From: JAMXLO01 sp037201625
GTDB taxonomy: Bacteria > Pseudomonadota > Alphaproteobacteria > Acetobacterales > Acetobacteraceae
Direction: 5' to 3'
Length of the DNA: 64,000 nucleotides
Assembly (NCBI GenBank): GCA_037201625.1
Contig: JBBCGR010000003.1
Coordinates: 558,001 to 622,000 of the forward strand
Positions 15,798 through 25,532 of the stretch are shown in pieces. Numbering within the stretch: position 1 is the stretch's first letter; the number at the start of each line of letters is the position of its first letter. The notes beneath the pieces are model-generated. The model saw only the letters and a program-made list of their open reading frames with translations. It had not been told where the DNA came from and ran no database searches. Made by a program: the position numbers and the translations under genes.

Positions 15798-16735
15798 GCC
15801 TGCTTCACCCGCGGGTCGATCAGGCCGTAAGTCAGGTCGGTGATCAGGTTCACCACGACGATGAGGAAGCAGTAGATCACCATCAGCCCCTGCAGCATCG
15901 TGTAGTCGCGCTGATTGAGGGCGCCGACGATGATCTTGCCGAGGCCGGGACGGTTGAACACGATCTCGGTGAGGACCGAGTTGCCGATCAGGATGCCGAT
16001 ATAAAGGCCGACCACGGTCACCACCGGCATTGCCGCATTGCGCAGCCCGTGGCGCCAGACCACGCGCCGCCACGGAATGCCCTTGGCGCGCGCGGTGCGG
16101 ATGTAGTCCTCGCCCATCACCGACAGCATGGCGCTGCGCGTCACCCGTGTGATGTAGGCCGCCATCACCAGTCCCAGCGTGGCGGCAGGCAGCACCAGCT
16201 TGTTCAGCCGGTCCAGCGGGTCGGAGAGGTTTGCGCTGCCGATCACCGGGAACAATCGCCAGTGCAGCGCGAACACCATCAGGATGAAGATGCCGGAGAC
16301 GAACACCGGGAATGACAGCCCGATCAGCGAGAGCAGGCGCGCGGCATAGTCGATGAAGCGGTTGCGGTGCAGCGCCGCCCAGATGCCGACGGGCACGCCG
16401 ACGACGGCCCCCACCAGCAGCGAGGCCACCGTCAGGTCGATCGTGTGCGGCAGCACCGCGCTCACGTCGGACAGGATGGAGCGTCCGGTCACCATCGATC
16501 GTCCGAAGTCGCCGGACAGCGACTGCGTGAGGAACTCCACGTATTGCTGCCAGATCGGCTTGTCGAGCCCGAGCTTGGCGTGCAGCGCGGCGATCCCTTC
16601 CGGCGTCGCGCGATCACCCAGGATGGCGATCGCCGGATCGCCGGGCACGATGCGCACGATGACGAAGACCAGCGTGAGGACGGCGAGCAGCGTCGGGATC
16701 GCCGCCAGCAGCCGGCGGATGATGTAGAAGATCAT
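15794..16735 (-). CDS. Dipeptide-type ABC transporter permease (DppB/OppB type)
   Basis: 313 residues starting MIFYIIRRLLAAIP, the typical DppB N-terminus with the first membrane helix; six membrane segments in all. It carries IVPGDPA, the EAA loop (EDYIRTARAKGIPWRRVVWRHGLRNA) seen here as EDYIRTARAKG and HGLRNAAMPVV, and the C-terminal NLITDLTYGLIDPRVK. An in-frame ATG at 16753 would add six residues. It partners the DppC-like permease. The binding-protein gene ends 52 bp upstream. Confidence 0.93.
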   Translation of the reverse strand: MIFYIIRRLLAAIPTLLAVLTLVFVIVRIVPGDPAIAILGDRATPEGIAALHAKLGLDKPIWQQYVEFLTQSLSGDFGRSMVTGRSILSDVSAVLPHTIDLTVASLLVGAVVGVPVGIWAALHRNRFIDYAARLLSLIGLSFPVFVSGIFILMVFALHWRLFPVIGSANLSDPLDRLNKLVLPAATLGLVMAAYITRVTRSAMLSVMGEDYIRTARAKGIPWRRVVWRHGLRNAAMPVVTVVGLYIGILIGNSVLTEIVFNRPGLGKIIVGALNQRDYTMLQGLMVIYCFLIVVVNLITDLTYGLIDPRVKQA

Positions 16736-16787
16736 GCTGCCGGGCCGCCGCACCTCATCCCGTCATGCCGCAGGGCGAGGGGCCGCA

Positions 16788-18329
16788 TCACTTGAAGTGA
16801 GTCGCCTCGGTGATCATCGGGCCCAGCGCCATCGAGCCTTCCAGCTTGTAGCCGTAGTCCACGCTGTCGTGCCGGGCGTACACCTGCAGCGTCTCGAACA
16901 TCGGCACCGCGCACACCTGCGCCACGATCTTCTTCTGGGCCTCGGCCCACAGCGCAAGCTGCTTCGCCCGGTCGGTCTCGCCGCGCGCCGCGTCGATCTC
17001 GGCATCGGCCACGTCGCAGTGGCTGAAGTTGGTCACTGCGGTCGGTGTCTTCACGATACTGCGCGAGTGGTAGAACTGCGTGAGGTAGATGTCCGCCACC
17101 GGAAATCGCGCCGCCGAATAGTAGACGATCGGGCTGAGATCCTGGCGGATCTGCTGGTGATAGGTCGCGTGCTCCACCACCTGCATGTCGAGGTTGATGC
17201 CGGCACGCTTGAGCTGTGCCTGGAACACCTGCGCCGCGGTCAGCATCTCGGGAAGCTGCGTCTGCACCATCTTCACCGTGATGCCGTCCGGATAGCCGGC
17301 GTCCTTCAGCAGCGTGCGCGCCTTCTCGATGTTGTTCGACGGCAATCCGGTGTCGGCGGTGAAGCCGAGATAGCCGCGCGGGATCACGCCCGCGCCCTCG
17401 CGGCTCACGTCGCCGCCGCGCCAGCGGACGATCTCCGGTCGGTTGATGGCATAGGCGACGGCCTGGCGGACACGAATGTCGTCGAACGGCTTCACCGTGG
17501 TGTTGATGTGCAGCACGGCCAACTCGGCCGGCGCGAACACATCGACGATGGTGTGGGGCTGCGCCTTGGTGCGGTTCACCCAGGCCTGGTCGGCGCGCCC
17601 GTAGTTCAGGTCCAGCTCCCCGTTCTGGAACGCGAGGTCGCGCGATGCGTCCGACGGGATGAAACGATAGCTGATCTTCTTGATCTTCGGCGCGCCGCGG
17701 AAATAGGACTCGTTGGCGGCAAGCTCCAGCGCCTGGTTCGGGGTGACCGAGACGAAGGCGAACGGGCCGGTGCCGATCGGGTTGCGCTTGAAATCATCTC
17801 CGCGCTGCTCGACGGCCTTCTTCGAGACGATGAAGCCCTGGGCGTAATTGGTGAGGATGCCGAGGACGCTCGGGACGTTGTTGGTCAGCACGAGGCGCAC
17901 GGTGTACGGATCGACCGCCTCGATGGTCTGGAACGGGCGCAGTTCCGACGCGAACGCCGAGGTCTTGGCGTCGCCCGCCTTCTTCAGGCTGAACACGACA
18001 TCATCGGCGGTCATTTCGCCGAAGCCGCCGTGGAACTGGACGCCGTGGCGCAGATGGAAGGTCCATGTCTTGCCGTCGGGCGAGCTTTCCCATTTCTCCG
18101 CCAGGTCGGGCTCCAGCGTGGCCGGATCGGTGCTGCCCGGCGCGAACCGCACCAGGCCGTTGAACATCCAGGCGGCGGGGGTGCGGTCGATGGTAGAGAC
18201 CGCGAAATGCGGGTCGAGCTGACCGATATCCTGTGCCGCCATGCCGATGTTCAGGGCCGTCTTCGGCTGCGCCAGGGCGGGTGCCGCGAGCGCAAGGGCT
18301 GATGCCAGGAACATGGCACGGTTCAGCAT
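16788..18329 (-). CDS. Periplasmic substrate-binding protein of a peptide/nickel/opine-type ABC transporter (SBP_bac_5)
   Basis: 513 residues. Signal peptide MLNRAMFLASALALAAPALA with likely cleavage after the AxA at ~21. SBP_bac_5 motifs: DLAEKWESSPDGKTWTFHLR, GVQFHGGFGEMTADDVVFSL and IGTGPFAFVSVTPN. The protein captures the substrate in the periplasm and delivers it to the permeases encoded just downstream. The ligand cannot be predicted. It lies between the TPR-protein gene and the permeases in the same operon. The 169-bp upstream gap contains an inverted repeat. Confidence 0.93.
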   Translation of the reverse strand: MLNRAMFLASALALAAPALAQPKTALNIGMAAQDIGQLDPHFAVSTIDRTPAAWMFNGLVRFAPGSTDPATLEPDLAEKWESSPDGKTWTFHLRHGVQFHGGFGEMTADDVVFSLKKAGDAKTSAFASELRPFQTIEAVDPYTVRLVLTNNVPSVLGILTNYAQGFIVSKKAVEQRGDDFKRNPIGTGPFAFVSVTPNQALELAANESYFRGAPKIKKISYRFIPSDASRDLAFQNGELDLNYGRADQAWVNRTKAQPHTIVDVFAPAELAVLHINTTVKPFDDIRVRQAVAYAINRPEIVRWRGGDVSREGAGVIPRGYLGFTADTGLPSNNIEKARTLLKDAGYPDGITVKMVQTQLPEMLTAAQVFQAQLKRAGINLDMQVVEHATYHQQIRQDLSPIVYYSAARFPVADIYLTQFYHSRSIVKTPTAVTNFSHCDVADAEIDAARGETDRAKQLALWAEAQKKIVAQVCAVPMFETLQVYARHDSVDYGYKLEGSMALGPMITEATHFK

Positions 18330-18364
18330 GAAAGCCTCCTGTGATTATTGCGTTCACACCTAGA

Positions 18365-18398
18365 GCATGTTCGGTGCTGAAGGAAGCATCGAACATGC
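18365..18398. repeat. 9-bp inverted repeat upstream of the binding-protein gene
   Basis: GCATGTTCG (18365-18373) and CGAACATGC (18390-18398) are perfect complements with a 16-base spacer, inside the 169-bp gap between the TPR-protein gene and the binding-protein gene. It could be an operator or a hairpin that adjusts relative expression of the binding protein. There is no T-tract, so a classic terminator is unlikely. Confidence 0.4.
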
Positions 18399-18498
18399 GC
18401 CGGCCTTTTTGTTCCGCTGCGTGATCGGCGCCTGCCATGGTGCCGCTGGGCGCAACGACGCTCCAGCCGCGTCGCAGCGAGAGCGCTGCTGCGATTGA

Positions 18499-19815
18499 TC
18501 AGGCCGCGAGCCCCAGGCGATAGCGGTCGAGTTCGGATTTCGGCCTGTCGGCGACAACGGACTCCCAGTAGGCGACCGCGTCGAGCCTGCGGCCGGAGCG
18601 TGCCAGCGCGTGGCAATAGGCCTGGCGGAACAGGTCCACCTGCGCATCGCTGCCGCCCACCAGGGTGACGTCCGGCATCACCGGATCGAGCAGCCTGGCG
18701 CATTCCGCCGCCTCATTGCGCGCCAGCGCCGCGCATGCCGCAATCAGCGGTTGACCGACCGTGGCCCAGCTTCGCCTGCCTTCGGCATCCTGCCGCGTGG
18801 TCCTCTCGTCGACCTGACGCAGCCACGCCATGACCTGGTCGTCGCGACCGGTGCGCGCCAGCGCATAGACGAAGTGCGCGTCGAGGAACGGCATGTAGTG
18901 CTCGCCGAGATGCGCTTCGGCATGGGCCGCGACATCCTCCCACAGCGCGTCCACCATGGCGCCGGCCATCTCGAGACGCCACAGCAGGGCGATCGCGTCC
19001 ACCTGCTCGAACACGAAGTCCGGGGTGATTCCCCAGACATGCGCGCGGAACAATTCGATCGCCCGCTCGCGGTTCAGCGTCTCGAGATGGGCGAGTGCCA
19101 AATGCCACGCATTGTGGCACTGCGCGAACCGGCCGGATTGCAGCCACAGCGGCAGATACGATTCCAGCACGCGCACCGCGTCCGCCGTATCGCCCTGCCG
19201 CAGATGGATGTGCGCGACGCAATGATGCGCCCAGGGGTTGTGCTGTTCGATCGCGAGCGCGCGGTCCACGGTACTGCGCGCCTGCGGCACGTCGCCGCAC
19301 AATTCGTGGGCGAAGGCGTGGATCGCCAGGAAGTCGGCATCGCCCGCATTGGCATCGGCCAGCCGCTGCATATGCGCGAGGAAACGCGGCCCCTCATGCT
19401 GCTGGCCGAGAACGTAGTAGAAGAACTCTGCGTATTTCACCGCCAGCATGTCGCGCGGCCACTGCCGGGTGATCGCCTCGGCGGCCTCGAGCGCCCCCAG
19501 GTGGTCGTGCCGCAGCCAGCGCGACAGCACGTCGTGGTGGCGGCGTTCGCGCTCGGTGGCGGAGGGCAGCAACGGTTCGGCGGCTTGCAGGAATGCGCGC
19601 GCGGCGGTGTCCGCCGGTCGCGCCTGGCCGAACAGGCAGAAGCCCGCCGCCGCCATCTGCACCATGGGCGAGCCGGGAAACCGCGGCGCGTCCTCCAGGA
19701 TCGCCTCCGCGCCGGGCGCGATGCGGAGCAGACGCGCGGTGTAGCGATCGACCGCGGCGATGTCGCCATCGTCGGCGCCGGTCACGGGCAGGCCGCGTGC
19801 GTCGGACAGGGTCAT
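18499..19815 (-). CDS. TTC38-like tetratricopeptide-repeat protein
   Basis: 438 residues, helical throughout, no signal peptide. Segments such as FLAIHAFAHELCGDVPQA, NPWAHHCVAHIHLRQGD and HNAWHLALAHLETLNRERA match the tetratricopeptide-repeat-38 family, known in bacteria only as conserved proteins of unknown function. The start at 19815 (MTLSDARGLPV) is the first Met before conserved sequence. It sits between the first ATPase gene (155 bp upstream) and the binding-protein gene, co-directional with both. Its place inside the transporter operon suggests a cytoplasmic role with the imported compound, but that is inference. Confidence 0.82.
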   Translation of the reverse strand: MTLSDARGLPVTGADDGDIAAVDRYTARLLRIAPGAEAILEDAPRFPGSPMVQMAAAGFCLFGQARPADTAARAFLQAAEPLLPSATERERRHHDVLSRWLRHDHLGALEAAEAITRQWPRDMLAVKYAEFFYYVLGQQHEGPRFLAHMQRLADANAGDADFLAIHAFAHELCGDVPQARSTVDRALAIEQHNPWAHHCVAHIHLRQGDTADAVRVLESYLPLWLQSGRFAQCHNAWHLALAHLETLNRERAIELFRAHVWGITPDFVFEQVDAIALLWRLEMAGAMVDALWEDVAAHAEAHLGEHYMPFLDAHFVYALARTGRDDQVMAWLRQVDERTTRQDAEGRRSWATVGQPLIAACAALARNEAAECARLLDPVMPDVTLVGGSDAQVDLFRQAYCHALARSGRRLDAVAYWESVVADRPKSELDRYRLGLAA

Positions 19816-19970
19816 GCGGGCCGGTCCCTGCTCTGCGGGAAGTTTCGGATGATACCCATGTGTGGCGGCCCGGGCAGAGTCCGTTCGCGCAGGCTCACGG
19901 AGCCCGCTCCGGCCCGATGTCCGACAGCGCGATTCACCGCCCCGAGGATTCCACCTGTGCGGATCATGCT

Positions 19971-21017
<1,047 letters not shown>

Positions 21018-21082
21018 GCACCCAGCCTGATGGCGCCATCGCGTCACTGCAAGCGATCCGATGGAGCCGGTCGCGCCGGCGG

Positions 21083-21466
21083 TCAGCCCGCCCAGATCTG
21101 CGCCACGTCGGGGAAGGCGCGGATGGCCGCATCGGCGGTGGAAAGGGTGAAGGTGAGGCGCCTCGCCTGCGCGACCAGCATGCGGTCGAATGGGTCGTTG
21201 TGCGGCCACGCCAGCGCTCCGGCGTTCTCCGCGTCGATCGGCAGGACTGGCAGTTCGTGGAAGCCATTGGCACCAATGGCGGCGACCGCGGAGCCACGGA
21301 ACTCAAGCTTCCCGAGCCGCCGTTTGATGGCGATCTCCCAGACCGAGGCGGCACTGACGAAGACCTGGTTGGCAGGGTCAGCGATGGCGGCGCTCGTATC
21401 GGCCTTCAGCGCCTTGTCCTGGCTGTCCCACCAGAGGAAGACCTGCGTGTCCAGCAGCAGGTTCAC
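21083..21466 (-). CDS. vapC: PIN-domain toxin, VapC family
   Basis: 127 residues from GTG at 21466, which overlaps the antitoxin stop codon (GTGA). PIN catalytic acids are visible: Asp6 in LLLDTQVFLWW, Glu44 in SVWEIAIKRRLGKL, and Asp91/Asp94 in NDPFDRMLVAQA. VapC toxins are Mg-dependent RNases that cut tRNA or rRNA. The gene follows its antitoxin directly, the normal order. Complete and apparently active. Confidence 0.92.
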   Translation of the reverse strand: MNLLLDTQVFLWWDSQDKALKADTSAAIADPANQVFVSAASVWEIAIKRRLGKLEFRGSAVAAIGANGFHELPVLPIDAENAGALAWPHNDPFDRMLVAQARRLTFTLSTADAAIRAFPDVAQIWAG

Positions 21467-21705
21467 GTCTCCTCGCCACCGAACAGGGCCTCGATGGCGG
21501 GATCGGGGGCGTCGAAATCGGCGGCGATGCGGCGGATGCGCATGGCGTTGGCCGGCTTGCGCGGGACGCCGCGCGAGACGATCGGCACCAGCCGTGCCAG
21601 TGGCACGCCGTTCTTGGCGATGACGATTTCCTCCCCCGCCGCGGCGCGATCGACGAGGCCGGAGAGATGGGTCTTGGCTTCGTAGAGGGTGACGAACGGG
21701 GGCAT
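21463..21705 (-). CDS. vapB: Antitoxin, Phd/YefM-like (VapB partner of the adjacent PIN toxin)
   Basis: 80 residues. LYEAKTHLSGLVDRAAAGEE followed by IVIAKNGVPLARLVPI is the Phd/YefM DNA-binding fold; the C-terminal IEALFGGEET would wrap the toxin. It neutralises the PIN protein and should repress its own promoter. The start MPPFVTLYEAK is preceded by AAGGAGCGGCC. Both genes form one transcript. Confidence 0.9.
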   Translation of the reverse strand: MPPFVTLYEAKTHLSGLVDRAAAGEEIVIAKNGVPLARLVPIVSRGVPRKPANAMRIRRIAADFDAPDPAIEALFGGEET

Positions 21706-22298
21706 TGGCCGCTCCTTGGTAGGCTGACCAGATAAGAAAAGGCGAGGTGTTGGTCAAGCTGGTCAAGGCGATGCCGGCCGACCGCCGGCTTGATGACGCT
21801 GTTCGCGTGGAGCGAGATCGCGGTTCCAGGACGCGTCGGCAGCGCAATGTCGTGCCGCCGCAACCTGTCGCAACCTAGACGCGGCGGCGGCTGCGCACGA
21901 TCGGGGAGGGGTTTCATCCCGGCTGGCCGAGCCCACATGGAAGCAGCGCTGCCCACAGGGTTCGCGACCCGGTGCAGGAATCTTCGCTCCACACCCACCG
22001 CTGCCGGGCGGAGTCCCGGCCCTGGAGAGAACGCAACTGCAACGCGACTTTGAGACACTGCCGAGACAGGTTCGATCTCGTGGCATGCGAAGCCGTCTCA
22101 TCGAACGCACAACGAGACGCCGCCGAGACAATCTCCAACCCTGTCCTCGATGGCGCGCAGGATCACCGGCAACGACACGCTCGACCGCCTGTGCGTCCCG
22201 ACCTGGTTCCCGGCCCTCGTGCCGGCCCGCCACCACCGCCTTGCCATCCCTTACCGCCAGGTCCTATGGGGCAGGCACACCGTCAGAGGACCCCGGCA
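21706..22298. other. 593-bp stretch without a convincing gene
   Basis: It separates the divergent vapBC genes from the FAD-linked oxidase. Open frames on both strands are short, Arg/Pro-rich and lack recognisable motifs. A GTCTC/GAGAC inverted repeat (22094-22099 and 22114-22119) is the only local structure noted. It probably holds the promoters of both neighbours. An RBS-like AGAGGA precedes the oxidase ATG. Confidence 0.5.
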
Positions 22299-23681
22299 AT
22301 GCCCACGCCCGTCGAGACCGTGATCGAAGGCGCCCGCGCCTTCCTGGGCGAGCGCATCACCACCAACGCCACGCTCCGCGAGCACCACTCGCACGGCCAG
22401 GACACCCAGCCGCCGGTGCTGCCCGACGCGGTGGCGTTCGTCGAGACCTCGGACGAGGCCGCGCGCCTGCTGGTGCTGTGCAACGACGCGCATGTGCCGG
22501 TGGTGGCCTGGGGCGCCGGCACCTCGCTGGAGGGCCACGTCACGCCGGTGCGCGGCGGCATCACGCTCGACCTGTCGCGCATGACCCGCATCCTGTCGGT
22601 CAGCCAGCCCGACATGGACTGCCGCATCGAGGCCGGCGTCACGCGCGACCTGCTCAACGAGCATCTGCGCGACCAGGGCCTGTTCTTCCCGGTCGATCCC
22701 GGCACCGCGCTCTGCACCATCGGCGGCATGTGCGCGACCCGTGCCTCCGGCACCAATGCGGTGCGCTACGGCACGATCCGCGAGAACGTGCTGGGGCTGA
22801 CCGTGGCGCTGGCCGATGGGCGGGTGATCCGCACCGGCGGGCGGGTGCGCAAATCTGCCGCCGGCTACGACCTGACACGGCTGTTCATCGGCTCGGAGGG
22901 CACGCTCGGCGTCATCACCGAAATCCAGCTTCGCCTGCACGGCATCCCGGAAGCCATGTCGTCCGCCACCTGCCAGTTCCCCACCTTGCGCGGCGCGGTG
23001 GAGACGGTGATCGCCATCCTGCAGATGGGCATCCCGGTCGCCCGCATGGAACTGCTGGACGAAGTGCAGATGGCGGCCTGCATCGCCTATTCGAAGCTGG
23101 AGGGGCTGGCGCCGATCCCCAGCCTGTTCTTCGAGTTCCATGGCACCGAGGCCGCGGTTGCCGAGCAGGCCGGCCAGGCGGAGGAGATCGCCATCGGCTA
23201 CGACGGCCAGGGCTTCCGCTGGGCGACCGACGCCGCCGAGCGCGGCAAGCTGTGGAAGGCGCGGCACGACGCGCTGTGGGCGTGCCTGGCGCTGAAGCCC
23301 GGCCACCAGGGCATCGCCACCGACGCCATCGTGCCGATCTCCCGCCTGGACGAAGCGATCCTCGGCACCAAGGAGGACATCGCCGCCTCCGGCCTGACCG
23401 CACCGATCGTCGGCCATGTCGGCGACGGCAACTTCCACACCGTGATCCTGGTGCCACCCGAGCCCGGCGGGTTGCAGCGCGCCTGGGACCTCGACAAGAA
23501 GATCGTCGCCCGCGCGCTGTCGCTGGGTGGCTCGTGCAGCGGCGAGCACGGCGTGGGCATCGGCAAGCGCGAGTTCCTCGAGCAGGAGCATGGCACCGAG
23601 GCGTTGGCGGTGATGCGCTCGGTGAAACAGGCGCTGGACCCGCGCGGCATCCTCAATCCGGGCAAGATCTTCCTGAACTGA
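22299..23681 (+). CDS. FAD-binding oxidase, D-lactate dehydrogenase (cytochrome) / glycolate oxidase GlcD family
   Basis: 460 residues from ATG 22299 with AGAGGA upstream. FAD-binding PCMH domain ~40-220: VVAWGAGTSLEGHVTPVRGG, FFPVDPGTALCTIGGMCATRASGTNAVRYG, shown as FFPVDPG, CTIGGMCATRASGTNAVRYG and SEGTLGVITEIQLRLHG. The C-terminal FAD-oxidase domain has HVGDGNFH and the ending GSCSGEHGVGIGKREFL, NPGKIF. These match D-lactate dehydrogenases that pass electrons to cytochrome c or quinone. D-lactate, D-2-hydroxyglutarate and glycolate are candidates; I favour D-lactate. It appears monocistronic. Confidence 0.9.
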   Translation: MPTPVETVIEGARAFLGERITTNATLREHHSHGQDTQPPVLPDAVAFVETSDEAARLLVLCNDAHVPVVAWGAGTSLEGHVTPVRGGITLDLSRMTRILSVSQPDMDCRIEAGVTRDLLNEHLRDQGLFFPVDPGTALCTIGGMCATRASGTNAVRYGTIRENVLGLTVALADGRVIRTGGRVRKSAAGYDLTRLFIGSEGTLGVITEIQLRLHGIPEAMSSATCQFPTLRGAVETVIAILQMGIPVARMELLDEVQMAACIAYSKLEGLAPIPSLFFEFHGTEAAVAEQAGQAEEIAIGYDGQGFRWATDAAERGKLWKARHDALWACLALKPGHQGIATDAIVPISRLDEAILGTKEDIAASGLTAPIVGHVGDGNFHTVILVPPEPGGLQRAWDLDKKIVARALSLGGSCSGEHGVGIGKREFLEQEHGTEALAVMRSVKQALDPRGILNPGKIFLN

Positions 23682-23816
23682 GCCTGGACCACCGCCGGCC
23701 TCGTACCCTCGCCGGCTCGCACCCTCGATGCTGGGGCCCTTGGCCCGCTGGGCCGCGTATACTGGTTGTTGATGCTTTTGCGGCAAGTATCAGGCAACTC
23801 GTGTAGGGTAATCAGC

Positions 23817-25517
23817 ATGACCGCGCCTGCCGCATTGCGCAATCTGTCGATCCGCAACAAGCTCATTGTCGCTCTTTGCACGCTGGTATTTCTGTTGCTC
23901 GCCCTGGGCGGCATGGCCATCCAGAAGTTTGCCGCGATGGAAGCGAACACGCGCGAGCTTGTGACGAACAGTGCGATGGCCATCGCCTACCTGAGCGATA
24001 TGCGGCAGGCGGCCATGGCCTACCGCGCGTCCCTGTTGCGGGCGCTGGTCCTGCGGGAGAGCGATCCGGCCGCGACCGACAGGCTGGCGGCCAGTCTCAG
24101 CGCGCGGGTCGAGCAACTCGATCAGGCCGCAAAGAAATACGCTCCCACCGTGGATGCAGGCGAGGAGTCGCAGCTTTTCAACGAATTCCAGGCAAAATGG
24201 GCGATGTTCCAGCAAGGCACCCAGCCCATGCTGACGATGCTGCGCAACGGCAGGTTCGATGAGGCGACCGCCAATGTGAAACAGCTCGCCCCGTTGGGTC
24301 AGGAGATCGATGCCATCCTGCAAAAGGATGCGGTCTACAATCAAAAGTCGACGGCGGCTCTCGCCGACGAGGTCACCCAGCAGAACGGTACCGGCTTCTG
24401 GGAGGTCGTGGTTGGGATGCTGGTCGCCGTCCTCATCGCCGTCCTGGCCGGATGGCTGCTGGTGCGATCGATCGCCACCCCGGTCCGCCGGCTGACCGAC
24501 GGGATGCACCGCCTGGCGCAGCACGACCTGACCACGGTCATCGAAGGGGTGGAACGGCGCGACGAGATCGGCGCGATGGCGAGCGCCGTGCAGGTGTTCA
24601 AGGACAGCATGATCGAGGCCGACCGCCTGGCCACGGAGCGGGCGGCGGAACTGGTGGCGAAAGAGGAGCGGGCGGCGAAACTGGATACCCTGGTCCGTGC
24701 CTTCGAGGTGAAGACCGACGGCCTCGTGCAGTCGCTCGCATCGGCGTCCGACCAGATGGAGGCGACGGCGCGGTCGATGACCGCAACCGCGGCCCGCACG
24801 ACGCAGCAGGCAGCCGAGGTGGGCAATTCGGCCGAGGCGGCGAGTGCCGGCGCCCAGACGGTCGCATCGGCGGCGGAGGAACTGTCGGCATCGATCTCCG
24901 AGATCAGCCGTCAGGTGGACCAGTCCTCCAAGATCACCGGCGATGCGGTGGCGGCGGCGCAGCGGACGGACGCGATCGTGCATGCCCTGGCCGAGGGCGC
25001 GCAGAAGATCGGCGACGTCGTCGAACTGATCAACAGCATTGCCGGGCAGACCAACCTGCTTGCGCTGAACGCGACGATCGAGGCCGCGCGCGCCGGGGAT
25101 GCCGGCAAAGGCTTTGCCGTGGTGGCGTCCGAGGTCAAGAACCTGGCCAATCAGACCGCCAAGGCGACCGACGACATCAGCGCACAGATCAGCCAGATCC
25201 AATCGGCCACCAAGGAGGCCGTGGCGGCAATCCGCAACATCACGGACACCATCTCCCAGGTGAGCACGATCGCGGCGACGATCGCCGCGGCGGTCGAGGA
25301 GCAGGGCAGTGCGACGGCCGAGATCGCCCGCAGCGTGCAGCGCACCGCCGCCAACACCGAGGCAGTTCGCAGCCACATCGCGGGCGTGAGTGAGGCGGCC
25401 AACGATGCCGGCGTGACGGCCGGCCAGGTGCTGGACGCCGCCGGCGGCCTGTCGCACCACGCGCAGGATCTGTCGCGCGAGGTCGGCGGGTTCGTCGCCG
25501 GAGTGCGTGCCGCCTGA
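23817..25517 (+). CDS. Methyl-accepting chemotaxis protein (four-helix-bundle sensor)
   Basis: 566 residues from ATG 23817. TM1 ~16-36, a mostly helical periplasmic domain ~37-190 (4HB_MCP-like, with MRQAAMAYRASLLRALVLRE), TM2 ~193-215, HAMP, then the signalling domain with ELINSIAGQTNLLALNATIE and ARAGDAGKGFAVVASEVKNLA. It ends FVAGVRAA. It relays an unknown stimulus to CheA/CheW. The signalling half closely resembles the receptor at 9.6-11.3 kb. The stop codon lies inside a hairpin shared with the convergent HMGL gene. Confidence 0.93.
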   Translation: MTAPAALRNLSIRNKLIVALCTLVFLLLALGGMAIQKFAAMEANTRELVTNSAMAIAYLSDMRQAAMAYRASLLRALVLRESDPAATDRLAASLSARVEQLDQAAKKYAPTVDAGEESQLFNEFQAKWAMFQQGTQPMLTMLRNGRFDEATANVKQLAPLGQEIDAILQKDAVYNQKSTAALADEVTQQNGTGFWEVVVGMLVAVLIAVLAGWLLVRSIATPVRRLTDGMHRLAQHDLTTVIEGVERRDEIGAMASAVQVFKDSMIEADRLATERAAELVAKEERAAKLDTLVRAFEVKTDGLVQSLASASDQMEATARSMTATAARTTQQAAEVGNSAEAASAGAQTVASAAEELSASISEISRQVDQSSKITGDAVAAAQRTDAIVHALAEGAQKIGDVVELINSIAGQTNLLALNATIEAARAGDAGKGFAVVASEVKNLANQTAKATDDISAQISQIQSATKEAVAAIRNITDTISQVSTIAATIAAAVEEQGSATAEIARSVQRTAANTEAVRSHIAGVSEAANDAGVTAGQVLDAAGGLSHHAQDLSREVGGFVAGVRAA

Positions 25518-25532
25518 CGCGGCTCAGGCGGC
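25509..25532. terminator. Bidirectional hairpin containing both convergent stop codons
   Basis: GCCGCCTGA (25509-25517) pairs perfectly with TCAGGCGGC (25524-25532) across a six-base loop. The left arm ends in the TGA of the chemoreceptor gene; the right arm begins with the complement of the HMGL-like gene's TGA. Only six bases separate the two genes. No T-tract is present, so termination efficiency is uncertain. Confidence 0.55.

Noticed and set aside
21083..21705. Toxin-antitoxin pair as a novel system.
   Set aside because: Order, overlap and motifs are those of an ordinary VapBC/Phd-type module.
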